Shown: positions 34,477 to 43,100 of the stretch, piece by piece
How positions within the stretch are numbered: position 1 is the first letter of the stretch
How the letters are laid out: every line of letters starts with the position of its first letter
NCBI RefSeq assembly: GCF_001665625.1
Contig: NZ_LZSY01000019.1
Span: forward strand, 1 to 64,000
From: Mycolicibacterium peregrinum
Lineage (GTDB): Bacteria; Actinomycetota; Actinomycetes; Mycobacteriales; Mycobacteriaceae
Direction of reading: 5' to 3'
DNA length: 64,000 bases
Translations under genes and position numbers: made by a program
Notes under the pieces: model-generated
Databases searched by the model: none
What the model was told of the DNA's origin: nothing
What the model saw: the letters and a program-made list of their open reading frames with translations, nothing else

Positions 34477-35115
34477 TCAGTCCAGCAGCCGGCGGCGCAT
34501 CGCCTCCGCGACTGCCGCGCCCCGATCACTGACGCCCAGCTTCTCGTAGAGGCGCTGCACATGGGTTTTCACGGTCGACGGCGCCAGGAACAGCTGCTTG
34601 GCCATGGCCGGGATGGAAAGGCCCTTGGCGATCAGGTCGAGCACCTCACGTTCCCGCGGGCTGAGCACCGGGACGTCGGGTTCGTTGCGACGCCGGATCT
34701 CGCCGGCCAACCCGGCCGCCAGGTTCGGGTCGAGAACGTCGCGGCCCTTGGCACACGACAACACGGCGTTCACCAACTCGCTGCGGGTGGACTCCTTGGA
34801 CAGGAATCCGGCCGCCCCCTGCTGCAACGCGGTGTAGACGATCGCCGACTCGTCGTGCGCGGAGACCAGCAACACCCGGGTGGGCAACTCGTCACGGCTG
34901 ACCGCGGCCGCCACCTGGGCCCCGTCGAGTTGTGGCATGCGGTAATCGAGCAGGGCCACCTGCGGCTGGTGGGTCCTGATCAATTCCAGTGCGTCGGCAC
35001 CGTTGTCGGCCTCGGCCACCACGTCGATCTCGCCGCTGGAGGTCAAGGCGCGCACGACGCCCTCGCGGAACATCGGGTGGTCATCACCCACGACCACCCG
35101 CACCTTGGCGACCAT
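34477..35115 (-). CDS. NarL/LuxR-type response regulator
   Basis: A 212-residue response regulator. The receiver domain has the acidic pocket DDHPMF, phosphoacceptor Asp57 (ALLDYRMP), and conserved Ser/Ala and Lys (FLSKEST). The LuxR-type HTH at about 143-205 reads LSPREREVLDLIAKGLSIPAM...STVKTHVQRLYEKLG. Start ATG 35115 fits the family; ATG 35127 is an alternative and the frame to 35370 is too long. Together with the kinase gene it forms one operon. Target genes are not evident nearby. Confidence 0.9.
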   Translation of the reverse strand: MVAKVRVVVGDDHPMFREGVVRALTSSGEIDVVAEADNGADALELIRTHQPQVALLDYRMPQLDGAQVAAAVSRDELPTRVLLVSAHDESAIVYTALQQGAAGFLSKESTRSELVNAVLSCAKGRDVLDPNLAAGLAGEIRRRNEPDVPVLSPREREVLDLIAKGLSIPAMAKQLFLAPSTVKTHVQRLYEKLGVSDRGAAVAEAMRRRLLD

Positions 35116-35156
35116 GCGACACAGCATGGCACAGGCTGACCGGTGATCAGCGCGTT

Positions 35157-35162
35157 TAGAGT
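35157..35162 (+). promoter_or_regulatory. Leaderless -10 of the lysR gene
   Basis: TAGAGT followed by seven bases and ATG at 35170, the leaderless arrangement. No ribosome site is seen before the ATG. Confidence 0.4.
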
Positions 35163-35169
35163 CGGCGGT

Positions 35170-36051
35170 ATGCATCTGGACGAGCTGCAGTGGTTCGTGG
35201 TGCTCGCCGAAACCGAGCATGTCACCGACGCCGCAGCCGAACTCGGCATCAGCCAACCCACCCTGTCGCGCGCACTGGCCCGGCTCGAAGAGCAGGTGGG
35301 TGTTCCACTGTTCGATCGGGTGAACCGACGGCTCCGGCTCAACGCCTACGGGCACATCCTGTTGGAGCACGCCCGCCGCAGTATCAACGAAATCCGTACG
35401 GCCACCGAGAGAATCGCCGAGTTACGCGACCCGGATACCGGGACCGTGCGGCTGGCCTTCCTGCATTCGCAGGCCGGCTGGTACGTGCCGGATCTGTTGC
35501 GCCGGTTCCGGACCGAGGCTCCGCGGGTGCGCTTCGAGCTGTTCCAGGGCGCGGCCCACGAGATCGTCGAACGCCTGGCCGGCGGTGAAGCCGACCTGGC
35601 GATCACTTCGCCGCGCCCCGAGGGCTTTCGCTGGCGCGGACTGTACATGGAGCGGTTGTGCCTGGCCGTGCCGCGCGAGCACCGCTTCGCCCGCCGATCC
35701 AGGGTCCGGTTGGCAGATGCCGGCGCCGAGCCTTTCATTGCCCTGGCACCCGACTTCGGGTTGCGTCAGCTCACCGACGAACTGTGCGCCGAGGCCGGCA
35801 TCTCGCCGCCGGTGGTGTTCGAGGCGATGGAGATCCCGACCATGGAAGGGCTGGTGGCCGCCGGTTTCGGGGTCGCGGTTGTCCCGGTACCCCGGGCCGA
35901 ACGGGCCGAACCCGGAGCCGCGTACGTGCCGCTGTCGGAGAGTTCGGCCAGGCGCCAGATCGGGCTGACGTGGAACGCCGACCGCCCGCTGCCGCCCGCC
36001 GCGGCGCGTCTGGCCGAATTTGTCATGCAGAATATTCATGAGCTTGAGTAA
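35170..36051 (+). CDS. LysR-family regulator
   Basis: A 293-residue LysR regulator. The winged HTH (residues 1-60) has ELQWFVVLAETEHVTDAAAEL and ISQPTLSRALARLEEQVGVPL; the effector domain (about 88-285) has the two-lobe periplasmic-binding fold. It precedes an MFS exporter in the same direction, like the ynfL-ynfM pair of E. coli. An inverted repeat overlapping its own stop codon (36037-36058) may be its site for switching on the MFS gene. The start ATG 35170 fits the LysR N-terminus; the frame to 35143 adds nine atypical residues. Confidence 0.9.
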   Translation: MHLDELQWFVVLAETEHVTDAAAELGISQPTLSRALARLEEQVGVPLFDRVNRRLRLNAYGHILLEHARRSINEIRTATERIAELRDPDTGTVRLAFLHSQAGWYVPDLLRRFRTEAPRVRFELFQGAAHEIVERLAGGEADLAITSPRPEGFRWRGLYMERLCLAVPREHRFARRSRVRLADAGAEPFIALAPDFGLRQLTDELCAEAGISPPVVFEAMEIPTMEGLVAAGFGVAVVPVPRAERAEPGAAYVPLSESSARRQIGLTWNADRPLPPAAARLAEFVMQNIHELE

Positions 36052-36058
36052 ACTCATG
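36037..36058. promoter_or_regulatory. Inverted repeat at lysR end, putative LysR site
   Basis: CATGAG and CTCATG are separated by 10 bases, with an inner GAGT-AA-ACTC. It ends 4 bases before the TGGACA -35 of the MFS promoter, the usual place for LysR activation. It overlaps the last codons and stop of lysR. Confidence 0.4.
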
Positions 36059-36061
36059 CAT

Positions 36062-36090
36062 TGGACACATTTTTGTCGGCGTCCTACCGT
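36062..36090 (+). promoter_or_regulatory. Promoter of MFS gene, leaderless GTG
   Basis: TGGACA (36062-36067) and TACCGT (36085-36090) are 17 bases apart, and the GTG start at 36098 follows after seven bases. This supports GTG 36098 as a leaderless start, as no ribosome site is present. Confidence 0.5.
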
Positions 36091-36097
36091 CGGCTGA

Positions 36098-37342
36098 GTG
36101 TCCACCTCCCTGACCTCCGTTGAATGGCGCGGGCATTCCCGTGGCTCAACCGAGTACCGGAGGCTGCTGGCCGCACTGTTCTGCGCCGGCGTCGCGACCT
36201 TCGCTCAGCTGTACTCACCCCAGGCCGTACTCCCGCTGATCGCCCACGACATGGGCACCGGCGCCGCGCACGCCGCGTTGACGATCTCGGCCGCCACCGT
36301 CGGGCTGGCACTGGGTGTGATCCCGTGGTCCGCTCTGGCCGATCGCATCGGCCGGGTCCAGGCCATGACGATATCCATCACCGCGGCAACGGTTCTCGGC
36401 CTGATCGTGCCATTGGCCCCGAGTGCCGCGCTGCTGCTGTCCGGTCGGCTGCTCGAAGGGCTGATGCTGGGCGGGGTGCCCGCGGTGGCCATCGCCTACC
36501 TCACCGAGGAGATCGACGCCGGGCATGCCGCCCGGGCGGCAGGCACCTACGTCGCGGGCACCACCATCGGCGGATTGGCCGGCCGGCTCGTGACCGGGCC
36601 GATCGCCGAGTTCGCCGGATGGCGCGTCGGCGTCCTCGTGGTCGCGGTGTTGTGTGGTCTGTCGGCATTCGCATTCGTCAAGCTCGCCCCGCCGGCGCGG
36701 GGATTCACCCCGGCCCGCAGCCGCAACCTGGGCCGTCGGCTCGCCGAGAACCTCCGCTCACCCCGTCAACTGGTGCTCTACAGCCAGGGCTTCCTGCTGA
36801 TGGGCGGCTTCGTGGCGATGTACAACTTCCTCGGTTTCCGGCTGATGGCCACCCCGTTCAACCTGCCGCAGACCGTCGTCAGCCTGGTGTTCCTGGCCTA
36901 CCTGTCGGGCACCTGGGCCTCTGCCCGGGCCGGCGCCGAGGCCAGTCGGTTCGGCCGCAAGACCGTGCTGATCGGCTCGATCGCCACGATGATCGCCGGC
37001 GTCGCGATCACGCTGGCCGGCAATGTCTTCGTGGTGCTGATCGGGCTGGTGATCGCCACCGCCGGCTTCTTCGGTGCGCACGCGATCGCCTCGGGTTGGG
37101 TGGGTGCCGCCGCCGGGGACGGCAAGGCCCAGGCGTCGTCGCTGTACAACCTCTTCTACTACGCGGGATCCAGCGTCATCGGCTGGGTCGGCGGGCTGGC
37201 GTTCGACGCCGCGGGATGGCGCGCCGTGGCCGGCACCGTGATCGGTCTGGCGGTGGTGGCGGGGGTGCTGGCCTCGACGCTGGGCGACTACCAGAGTTCG
37301 ATGTCGCGACCGTACTCCGCTTCCGGGCGCGGACCGAAGTAG
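36098..37342 (+). CDS. MFS transporter, YnfM-like
   Basis: A 414-residue major facilitator with about 12 membrane spans, of the drug:proton/YnfM-like exporter group. [20 protein letters not shown] marks the first loop, LADRIGR the conserved cytoplasmic motif A, and [16 protein letters not shown] the fifth helix. It may export a toxic or signalling compound sensed by the adjacent LysR protein. The GTG start at 36098 is supported by its promoter spacing. The last 55 bases overlap the convergent NTF2-like gene, an unusually long overlap. Confidence 0.88.
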   Translation: MSTSLTSVEWRGHSRGSTEYRRLLAALFCAGVATFAQLYSPQAVLPLIAHDMGTGAAHAALTISAATVGLALGVIPWSALADRIGRVQAMTISITAATVLGLIVPLAPSAALLLSGRLLEGLMLGGVPAVAIAYLTEEIDAGHAARAAGTYVAGTTIGGLAGRLVTGPIAEFAGWRVGVLVVAVLCGLSAFAFVKLAPPARGFTPARSRNLGRRLAENLRSPRQLVLYSQGFLLMGGFVAMYNFLGFRLMATPFNLPQTVVSLVFLAYLSGTWASARAGAEASRFGRKTVLIGSIATMIAGVAITLAGNVFVVLIGLVIATAGFFGAHAIASGWVGAAAGDGKAQASSLYNLFYYAGSSVIGWVGGLAFDAAGWRAVAGTVIGLAVVAGVLASTLGDYQSSMSRPYSASGRGPK

Positions 37343-37773
37343 CGCCGCTGCGACTCGTCGATCGCGACGTCGTTGATGCTGGCCTCGCGCCGGGCCATCA
37401 GACCCTCGGGTGTGAACTGCCACAACTCATTCCCGTAACTGCGGTACCACTGGCCCTGTGCGTCGTGCCATTCGTACTGGAACCGCACCGCCATCCGGTT
37501 CTCCCGAAACCCCCACAGGCTCTTGCGCAGCACATAGTCCAGCTCGCGCTCCCATTTGGCGGTCAGGAACTCCACGATCTGCTCCCGCCCGACGATGTGC
37601 TGGTCGCGATTGCGCCACTGCGAGTCCGGCGTATAGGCCAAGCTGACCTTCTGCGGGTCACGCGTGTTCCACGCGTCCTCGGCTGCTTGGACCTTCTGGA
37701 GAGCTGTTTCGGGAGTGAAGGGCGGGAACGGCGGGCGACTCTCGGGCGGGATGGCGGGTGGCGTTCCGGTCAT
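37288..37773 (-). CDS. DUF1348 / NTF2-like protein
   Basis: A 161-residue protein of the DUF1348 group with the NTF2/SnoaL fold. Family landmarks are [56 protein letters not shown] and [21 protein letters not shown] Pro-rich N-terminus (about residues 1-22) leads in. The family has no proven reaction. Its end overlaps the MFS gene by 55 bases, and its start is 43 bases from the divergent acyl-CoA dehydrogenase. Confidence 0.88.
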   Translation of the reverse strand: MTGTPPAIPPESRPPFPPFTPETALQKVQAAEDAWNTRDPQKVSLAYTPDSQWRNRDQHIVGREQIVEFLTAKWERELDYVLRKSLWGFRENRMAVRFQYEWHDAQGQWYRSYGNELWQFTPEGLMARREASINDVAIDESQRRYFGPRPEAEYGRDIELW

Positions 37774-37803
37774 GCCACCTTTCTACCTGTCTAACCATGT
37801 GGC

Positions 37804-37809
37804 TATCGT
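37804..37809 (+). promoter_or_regulatory. Leaderless -10 of fadE2-like gene
   Basis: TATCGT followed by exactly seven bases and ATG at 37817. No ribosome site precedes this ATG, so leaderless translation is likely. The -35 is not clear. Confidence 0.45.
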
Positions 37810-37816
37810 GGCTGCC

Positions 37817-39070
37817 ATGGACTTCGCGCTGTCGGCCAAAGCGGCTGATTACCACTCCCGGTTGACCGACTTCATGGTGGAGCACGTTCTCCCCGCAGAA
37901 GCCTCCTACCACGCCTATCGCGAGGAGAAGGGGCCCAAGGATCACACGGTCCCGCCGGTGGTGGAAGAGCTCAAGGTCAAGGCGCGTGAGCAGGGCCTGT
38001 GGAATCTGTTCCTGCCCTCGGAGTCCGGACTGACCAACCTCGAGTACGCGCCCCTGGCCGAACTGTCCGGGTGGAGCATGGAGATCGCCCCCGAGGCGCT
38101 CAACTGTGCCGCGCCGGACACCGGCAACATGGAGACCCTGCACCTGTTCGCCGACGAGGCCCAGCGCAAGCAGTGGCTGGAGCCGCTGCTTGCCGGTGAG
38201 ATCCGCAGTGCGTTCGCGATGACCGAGCCTGCCGTGGCATCCAGCGATGCCCGCAACATCGAGACCACGATGCTGCGTGACGGTGCGGACTATGTGATCA
38301 ACGGTCGTAAGTGGTGGATCACCGGGGCGGCCGATCCGCGCTGCAAGATCCTGATCGTGATGGGCCGCACCAATCCTGACGCGGCGTCGCACGCCCAGCA
38401 GTCGATGATCCTGGTGCCGGCGGACACCCCGGGGGTGGACATCCAGCGCTCACTGCCGGTGTTCGGCTGGCAGGATCAGCATGGGCACTGCGAGATCGTG
38501 TTCGACAACGTGCGGGTGCCGGCGGAGAACCTGCTGCATGAAGAGGGCAGCGGGTTCGCGATCGCCCAGGCCCGGCTGGGGCCGGGCCGTATCCACCACT
38601 GCATGCGCGCCCTCGGTGCGGCCGAGCGGGCGCTGGCGTTGATGATCGACCGGGTGCAGAAGCGGGTCGCGTTCGGCAAGCCGTTGGCCGAGCAGGGTGT
38701 GGTGCGCGAGTCGATTGCCAAGTCCCGCAACGAGATCGATCAGGCCCGGCTGTTGTGCGAGAAGGCCGCGTGGATGATCGACCAGGAAGGCAACAAGGCC
38801 GCACACGTGCTGGTCTCCCAGATCAAGTCGGTGGCCCCTCAGGTCGCCTGCGACGTGATCGACCGCGCCATCCAGGTGCACGGCGCAGCGGGCGTCAGCG
38901 ACGACTTCCCGCTGGCCCGGCTTTACAGCTGGCATCGCGCGATGCGGTTGTTCGACGGACCCGACGAGGTCCACATGCGCACGATCGCCCGGGCTGAGCT
39001 GGGCCGGGAAAAGTCCGCGCTGGCTTCGGCTGCGTGTGGCCATACGGGTTCGGCGGTGGCTGCACAGTGA
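37817..39070 (+). CDS. fadE2: Acyl-CoA dehydrogenase, FadE2-like
   Basis: A 417-residue FAD-dependent acyl-CoA dehydrogenase. FAMTEPAVASSDARNIET and NGRKWWITGAADPRC form the flavin site, GPGRIHHCMRALGAAERALALM an inner helix, and VHGAAGVSDDFPLARLYSWHRAMRLFDGPDEVHMRTIAR the C-terminal active region; the catalytic base position reads DGPDEVH where many have EGxxE. It overlaps the ptpB start by 4 bases, the same partner as fadE2 in M. tuberculosis (Rv0154c-Rv0153c), hence the symbol by synteny. The longer frame to 37664 crosses the divergent gene and was rejected. Confidence 0.88.
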   Translation: MDFALSAKAADYHSRLTDFMVEHVLPAEASYHAYREEKGPKDHTVPPVVEELKVKAREQGLWNLFLPSESGLTNLEYAPLAELSGWSMEIAPEALNCAAPDTGNMETLHLFADEAQRKQWLEPLLAGEIRSAFAMTEPAVASSDARNIETTMLRDGADYVINGRKWWITGAADPRCKILIVMGRTNPDAASHAQQSMILVPADTPGVDIQRSLPVFGWQDQHGHCEIVFDNVRVPAENLLHEEGSGFAIAQARLGPGRIHHCMRALGAAERALALMIDRVQKRVAFGKPLAEQGVVRESIAKSRNEIDQARLLCEKAAWMIDQEGNKAAHVLVSQIKSVAPQVACDVIDRAIQVHGAAGVSDDFPLARLYSWHRAMRLFDGPDEVHMRTIARAELGREKSALASAACGHTGSAVAAQ

Positions 39071-39867
39071 CCACCGAGCTGGGGGAACTGTCGGGGGCGT
39101 GGAACTTTCGGGATGTCGCGGAGGAGACCGCGATCCGGCCTGGGCTGCTCTACCGCTCGAGTCAGCTCAGCCAGCTCTCCGATGCCGGCCGGGCGGTGTT
39201 CAGCCGGCTGGGCATCACCGACGTCGCCGACCTGCGCTCGCACCAGGAGGTACAGCGGCAGGGCACCGGGCAGGTGCCCGACGGGGTCGCAGTCCATCTG
39301 CTGCCGTTCCATCCTGACAACGGGTCGACGCAGGATGCGCCGCACGAGAACACCTTCCAGCGGGTGATGTCCGAATCCGTCGAAGGTGAGGACGTGGCCA
39401 CCGCGGCCCGGCGGTACATGACCGAGGTATACGAGGAGTTCCCGACGCTGCCGGGAGCGCACGGTGCGGTGCGTGAGGTGATTTCGCTTCTGGCACAGGA
39501 GCGTCCGGTGATCGCACACTGCTTCGCCGGCAAGGACCGGACCGGATTCACCGTGGCGACCGTGCTGGCGACCGTCGGCGTCGATCGAGACCGCATCATC
39601 ACCGACTTCCTGGCCAGCAACGGCGCGATCCCCTCCCTGCGGAACCGGATCATGGAGTCGGTCCGCGCGCGGGCTCAGGAGGCCCCGGAGATGATCACCT
39701 ACGCCGAGGCCAGACTGACCGACGAAGTGCTCGGGGTGCGCGAGGAGTATCTCGACGCGGCGTGGCGCAAACTCGAGGACGCCTACGGCTCGGTGGCGGG
39801 TTTCGTCCAGGCGGCCGGGGTCTCGCCCGACGATTTGGCCGCATTGCGGTCCAACCTGGTCGGCTGA
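39067..39867 (+). CDS. ptpB: PtpB-type tyrosine/lipid phosphatase
   Basis: A 266-residue phosphatase. The active loop HCFAGKDRTGF carries nucleophile Cys152, with Lys155 and Asp156 in the HCxxGKDR pattern that sets MptpB-type enzymes apart and allows phosphotyrosine, phosphoserine and phosphoinositide substrates. The start GAWNFRDVAEE and LRSHQEVQRQG match M. tuberculosis PtpB (Rv0153c) closely in memory. GTG at 39067 overlaps the fadE2 stop. In pathogens the protein is secreted and acts on host targets; no signal peptide is visible, and its role in an environmental species is unclear. Confidence 0.92.
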   Translation: MTTELGELSGAWNFRDVAEETAIRPGLLYRSSQLSQLSDAGRAVFSRLGITDVADLRSHQEVQRQGTGQVPDGVAVHLLPFHPDNGSTQDAPHENTFQRVMSESVEGEDVATAARRYMTEVYEEFPTLPGAHGAVREVISLLAQERPVIAHCFAGKDRTGFTVATVLATVGVDRDRIITDFLASNGAIPSLRNRIMESVRARAQEAPEMITYAEARLTDEVLGVREEYLDAAWRKLEDAYGSVAGFVQAAGVSPDDLAALRSNLVG

Positions 39868-39873
39868 CCGCGG

Positions 39874-40146
39874 TTACGCCCCTTCGAGCGCTTCGCCCAC
39901 CTCCTGGACCACCCGGCTGTGCTCGTTCTGCATCAGAGCGTGTCCGGCCCCGAGTAGCAGGGCCACCGGCCAGTCGATGATCTCGACCGCGGCGAGGATG
40001 CCGAGCGCGCCGTAGTAGGCCAGTTGTTCGGGGTGCGGCACCTTGATCCGGCCCACCACCGGCAAGGTCATGGCGAAGCCCTGCGCGTCGCGCACGGCGT
40101 GTACCGCGTCACGGTGCCCCTTTGCGGTTTTCGAGTTTTCTGCCAT
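39874..40146 (-). CDS. Small hydrophobic protein beside ctpI (WPV motif)
   Basis: A 90-residue protein with a charged N-terminus (ENSKTAKGHRDAVHAVRDAQ), one or two short hydrophobic segments (about 43-70: YYGALGILAAVEIIDWPVAL, then LLGAGHALM) and an acidic tail. It lies 14 bases after the ctpI stop, in the same direction, so it is the third gene of that operon. The segment with EIIDWPVALLLGAGHAL resembles LVEWPVLLTVGGAALVV of the 161-residue protein upstream of ctpI. No known family; a small membrane partner of the ATPase is inferred. Confidence 0.75.
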   Translation of the reverse strand: MAENSKTAKGHRDAVHAVRDAQGFAMTLPVVGRIKVPHPEQLAYYGALGILAAVEIIDWPVALLLGAGHALMQNEHSRVVQEVGEALEGA

Positions 40147-40160
40147 TGGTCACCTTTCCG

Positions 40161-43100
40161 TCACGTCGACTTCGACATCTCGACGTGTCGATTTCTCAGC
40201 GTGAGAGGCGTGATTACTTCCGGTTCCGGCGCTCCGGCCGATCCGTTGACCGACGCCGTATCCCGCGTGTTGACCGTGCCGTTGCGCGAGGTGTATGCGG
40301 TGCTGTGGCGCTGCGGAGTGCTCGACATCGACGACTGAGCCGGTTCCTCGGAAACCGGGCCGGTGAACCTCGACACCAATCGGGGCGCGACCGCGGCGAT
40401 GCCGGTGGCAACGCCGGCCGCACTGAGTGCCTGGGCCCACCCGAGCGGATCCAACGGCGTGCAGCCCAGCAGCTGGCTGACGCCGGGGGTACTGATCGCG
40501 GCTCCCAAGGTCACCAACGAGCCGGCGGCGGTGGCGATCACCAGCGGGCCGTGCGAGTCGATCAGGGTCTGCGCCAGTTGGGTGGAGACCAGGGCGACGA
40601 GCGCCACGGTGGAGGCGCGCCGCGGGGCCAAGGTGAAGCCCGCCGTCAGCCAGGCACCGGTCGCGGCGCCCGCGGTCGCCGCACCCCGGATGGCCACGGT
40701 TCGCCACAGCTCGGTCTGGTCGGGCCCGTGCCCGGCAGCCCCGACGGCATGGGTGGTCGGGCTGACCGCCAGCGCGGCGGCCGGCAGCGCATCGGTCATC
40801 ATGTTCACCAGCAGCAATTGCCGCGTGTTCAGCGGCGAGCGGCCGGTCAGCGCGCTGCCCACGATGGAGAACACCACCTCGCCCGCGTTCCCGCCGAGCA
40901 GCACCGCCACCGCAGCCTGAACCCGGCGCCACAGCTGACGGCCTTCGTCCAGCGCATCGGTCAGAGAACCGATCCGTCCGTCGAGGAGCAGCACGTCGGC
41001 CGAACTCCGGGCCGGATCGCTGCCGCGGGCCGCCACTCCGATGCCGACGGTGGCCGCCCGGATCGCAGCCGCATCGTTGGCGCCGTCACCGACCATGGCG
41101 CACACCATCCCGATGCGTTCGAGCGTCTGTACCACCTGCACCTTGTGCTCCGGTGACATCCGGGCGAACACGCGCCGGTCGCGTACCGCCGCTTCCTGGC
41201 TGCGCCGCGGCATCGCCACCCAGTCCTCGCCACTGATGACCTGCTCGTCTGCGATCGTCAGACCCAGCTCCGCGGCGATCGCCTTCGCCGTGACCGGGTG
41301 ATCACCGGTGATGAGTCGCACACCGATCTCATTGTCCTGCAGGGATTTCAAGACCTGAGCGGACTCAGATCGTGGGGTGTCCGACAATCCCACCAGTCCG
41401 ACGAACCGCAACTGCCGGGTGCAGAGTGCGGCCAGGCGGTCGGTGTCGGACCGGCCGCGTTCGGCCTGGTTGGCGGTCAGCGTGCGCCGGGCCACGGCGA
41501 GCACGCGCAGTCCGTTGCGCGCCATCTCCTCGACCGTGCGCGCCACCGCGGGGTCCAGGCCCCTACAGGCCGACAACACCACCTCGGGTGCACCTTTGAT
41601 CGACAACTCGTCGCCGACCAACGCACCCGAGAACTTGCGGCCGGACCGGAACGGCAGATAGGTGCCGGTTCCGTCGGCCGCCTGCGGCGCGGCGACCGCC
41701 TCCGCCACCGCCGCATCGGTCGAGTGCTCGTACTGGTCGCCGTTCTTCGGCGGAGTTGCCCGGGCCGCGCAGTCGAGTACCTGCTGCTCGGAAACGTGGC
41801 CGCCCACGGTGCGCACCTGCGACACCCGCAACCGGTTTTCGCTGAGGGTGCCGGTCTTGTCGAAACACACGACGTCGACGCGGCCGAGTGCCTCCACCGA
41901 TCGCGGGCTGCGGACCAACGCCCCGGTGCGGGTCAACCGTCGTGCCGAGGCCTGTTGGGCCAGCGTCGCCACCAGCGGCAGCCCTTCCGGCACGGCGGCC
42001 ACCGCCACTGCCACACCGCTGGCCACCGCACTGCGCAGCGGCAGCCGGCGCAGCAGGCCGAGCCCGCTTACCAGGGCGCCCCCGGCCATGCTGAAAGGCA
42101 GTGCGCGGTTGGTGAGTTCACGTAGTTGTGCCTGCAGGCCCACGGCCGGGCCGGCGCCGTGCCCGATGTCGGCCGCACGTCGGGCCTGCGTCGCTGCACC
42201 CACCTCGGTCACCACGGCGACGACAGTGCCGGTGACCAATGTCGTTGTGGCATAGAGCATGCAGTGCCGCTCGGCCAGTTCCGCCCCCGGAGCGGCGGCG
42301 ACCTGTTTGGGGACGGGCAACGACTCGCCGGTGAGCGAGGCCTCGTCGGCCTCTGCGTCGACGGCTTCGATGATCCGCGCGTCAGCCGGCACCACCTCCC
42401 CCGGCCGCACCTCGATGATGTCTCCGGGCCGCAGCCTGGTTGCCGCGACGCTGTCGTAGTCGGCTTCGCCGCTACGATCACCGCCGGTCACCAGTCGCCG
42501 GGCCGGCGGATCCTGGACAGCCAGCAACCGGCTCAGCAACCGCTCCGCACGGACCTGCTGGGTGGCGGCCAGTAGGGCGTTACCGGTGAGCACGGAGCCG
42601 ACCAGAACCGCGTCGACCGGTGAGCCCAGCATCGCGCTGGCGGCCGAGCCGACCGCGAGCACGGGAGTCAGCGGATCGGACAGTTCCGAACGCAGTGCGG
42701 TGACCAGTTCGGTCAGCGGCCGGGGCACCGCCTGCCGCCATTGCCGTCCGCCGGGCTGCACCCGTTGCGAATCTCCTTCGGCGGCATGGACTTCGGCGAG
42801 CCGGTTGCGGACCTGCCCGGGTGTCATCGCGTGCCAGTCCTCGACGGGCACCGCCTTGGGCTCGGCATCCAGAAGAGCGCTGCGGGCCAGCCAGAATCCG
42901 TTGACCAGCCCCGCGGCCGCCCCCGCGGTCACCGGCCCGGGGCCCCGTCCGCGAACGCCGGGGACCATCAGCAACGCACCGAGCAACGTGCCTCCGGCGG
43001 ACAGCTCGACCCCACGTTCGCTGGCTCGTCGCGCGGCGGGAATCGCGTGCAACATCCGCCACACCGCCGCGAGGTCCACGGCGAGGATGTCGGCCTGCCA

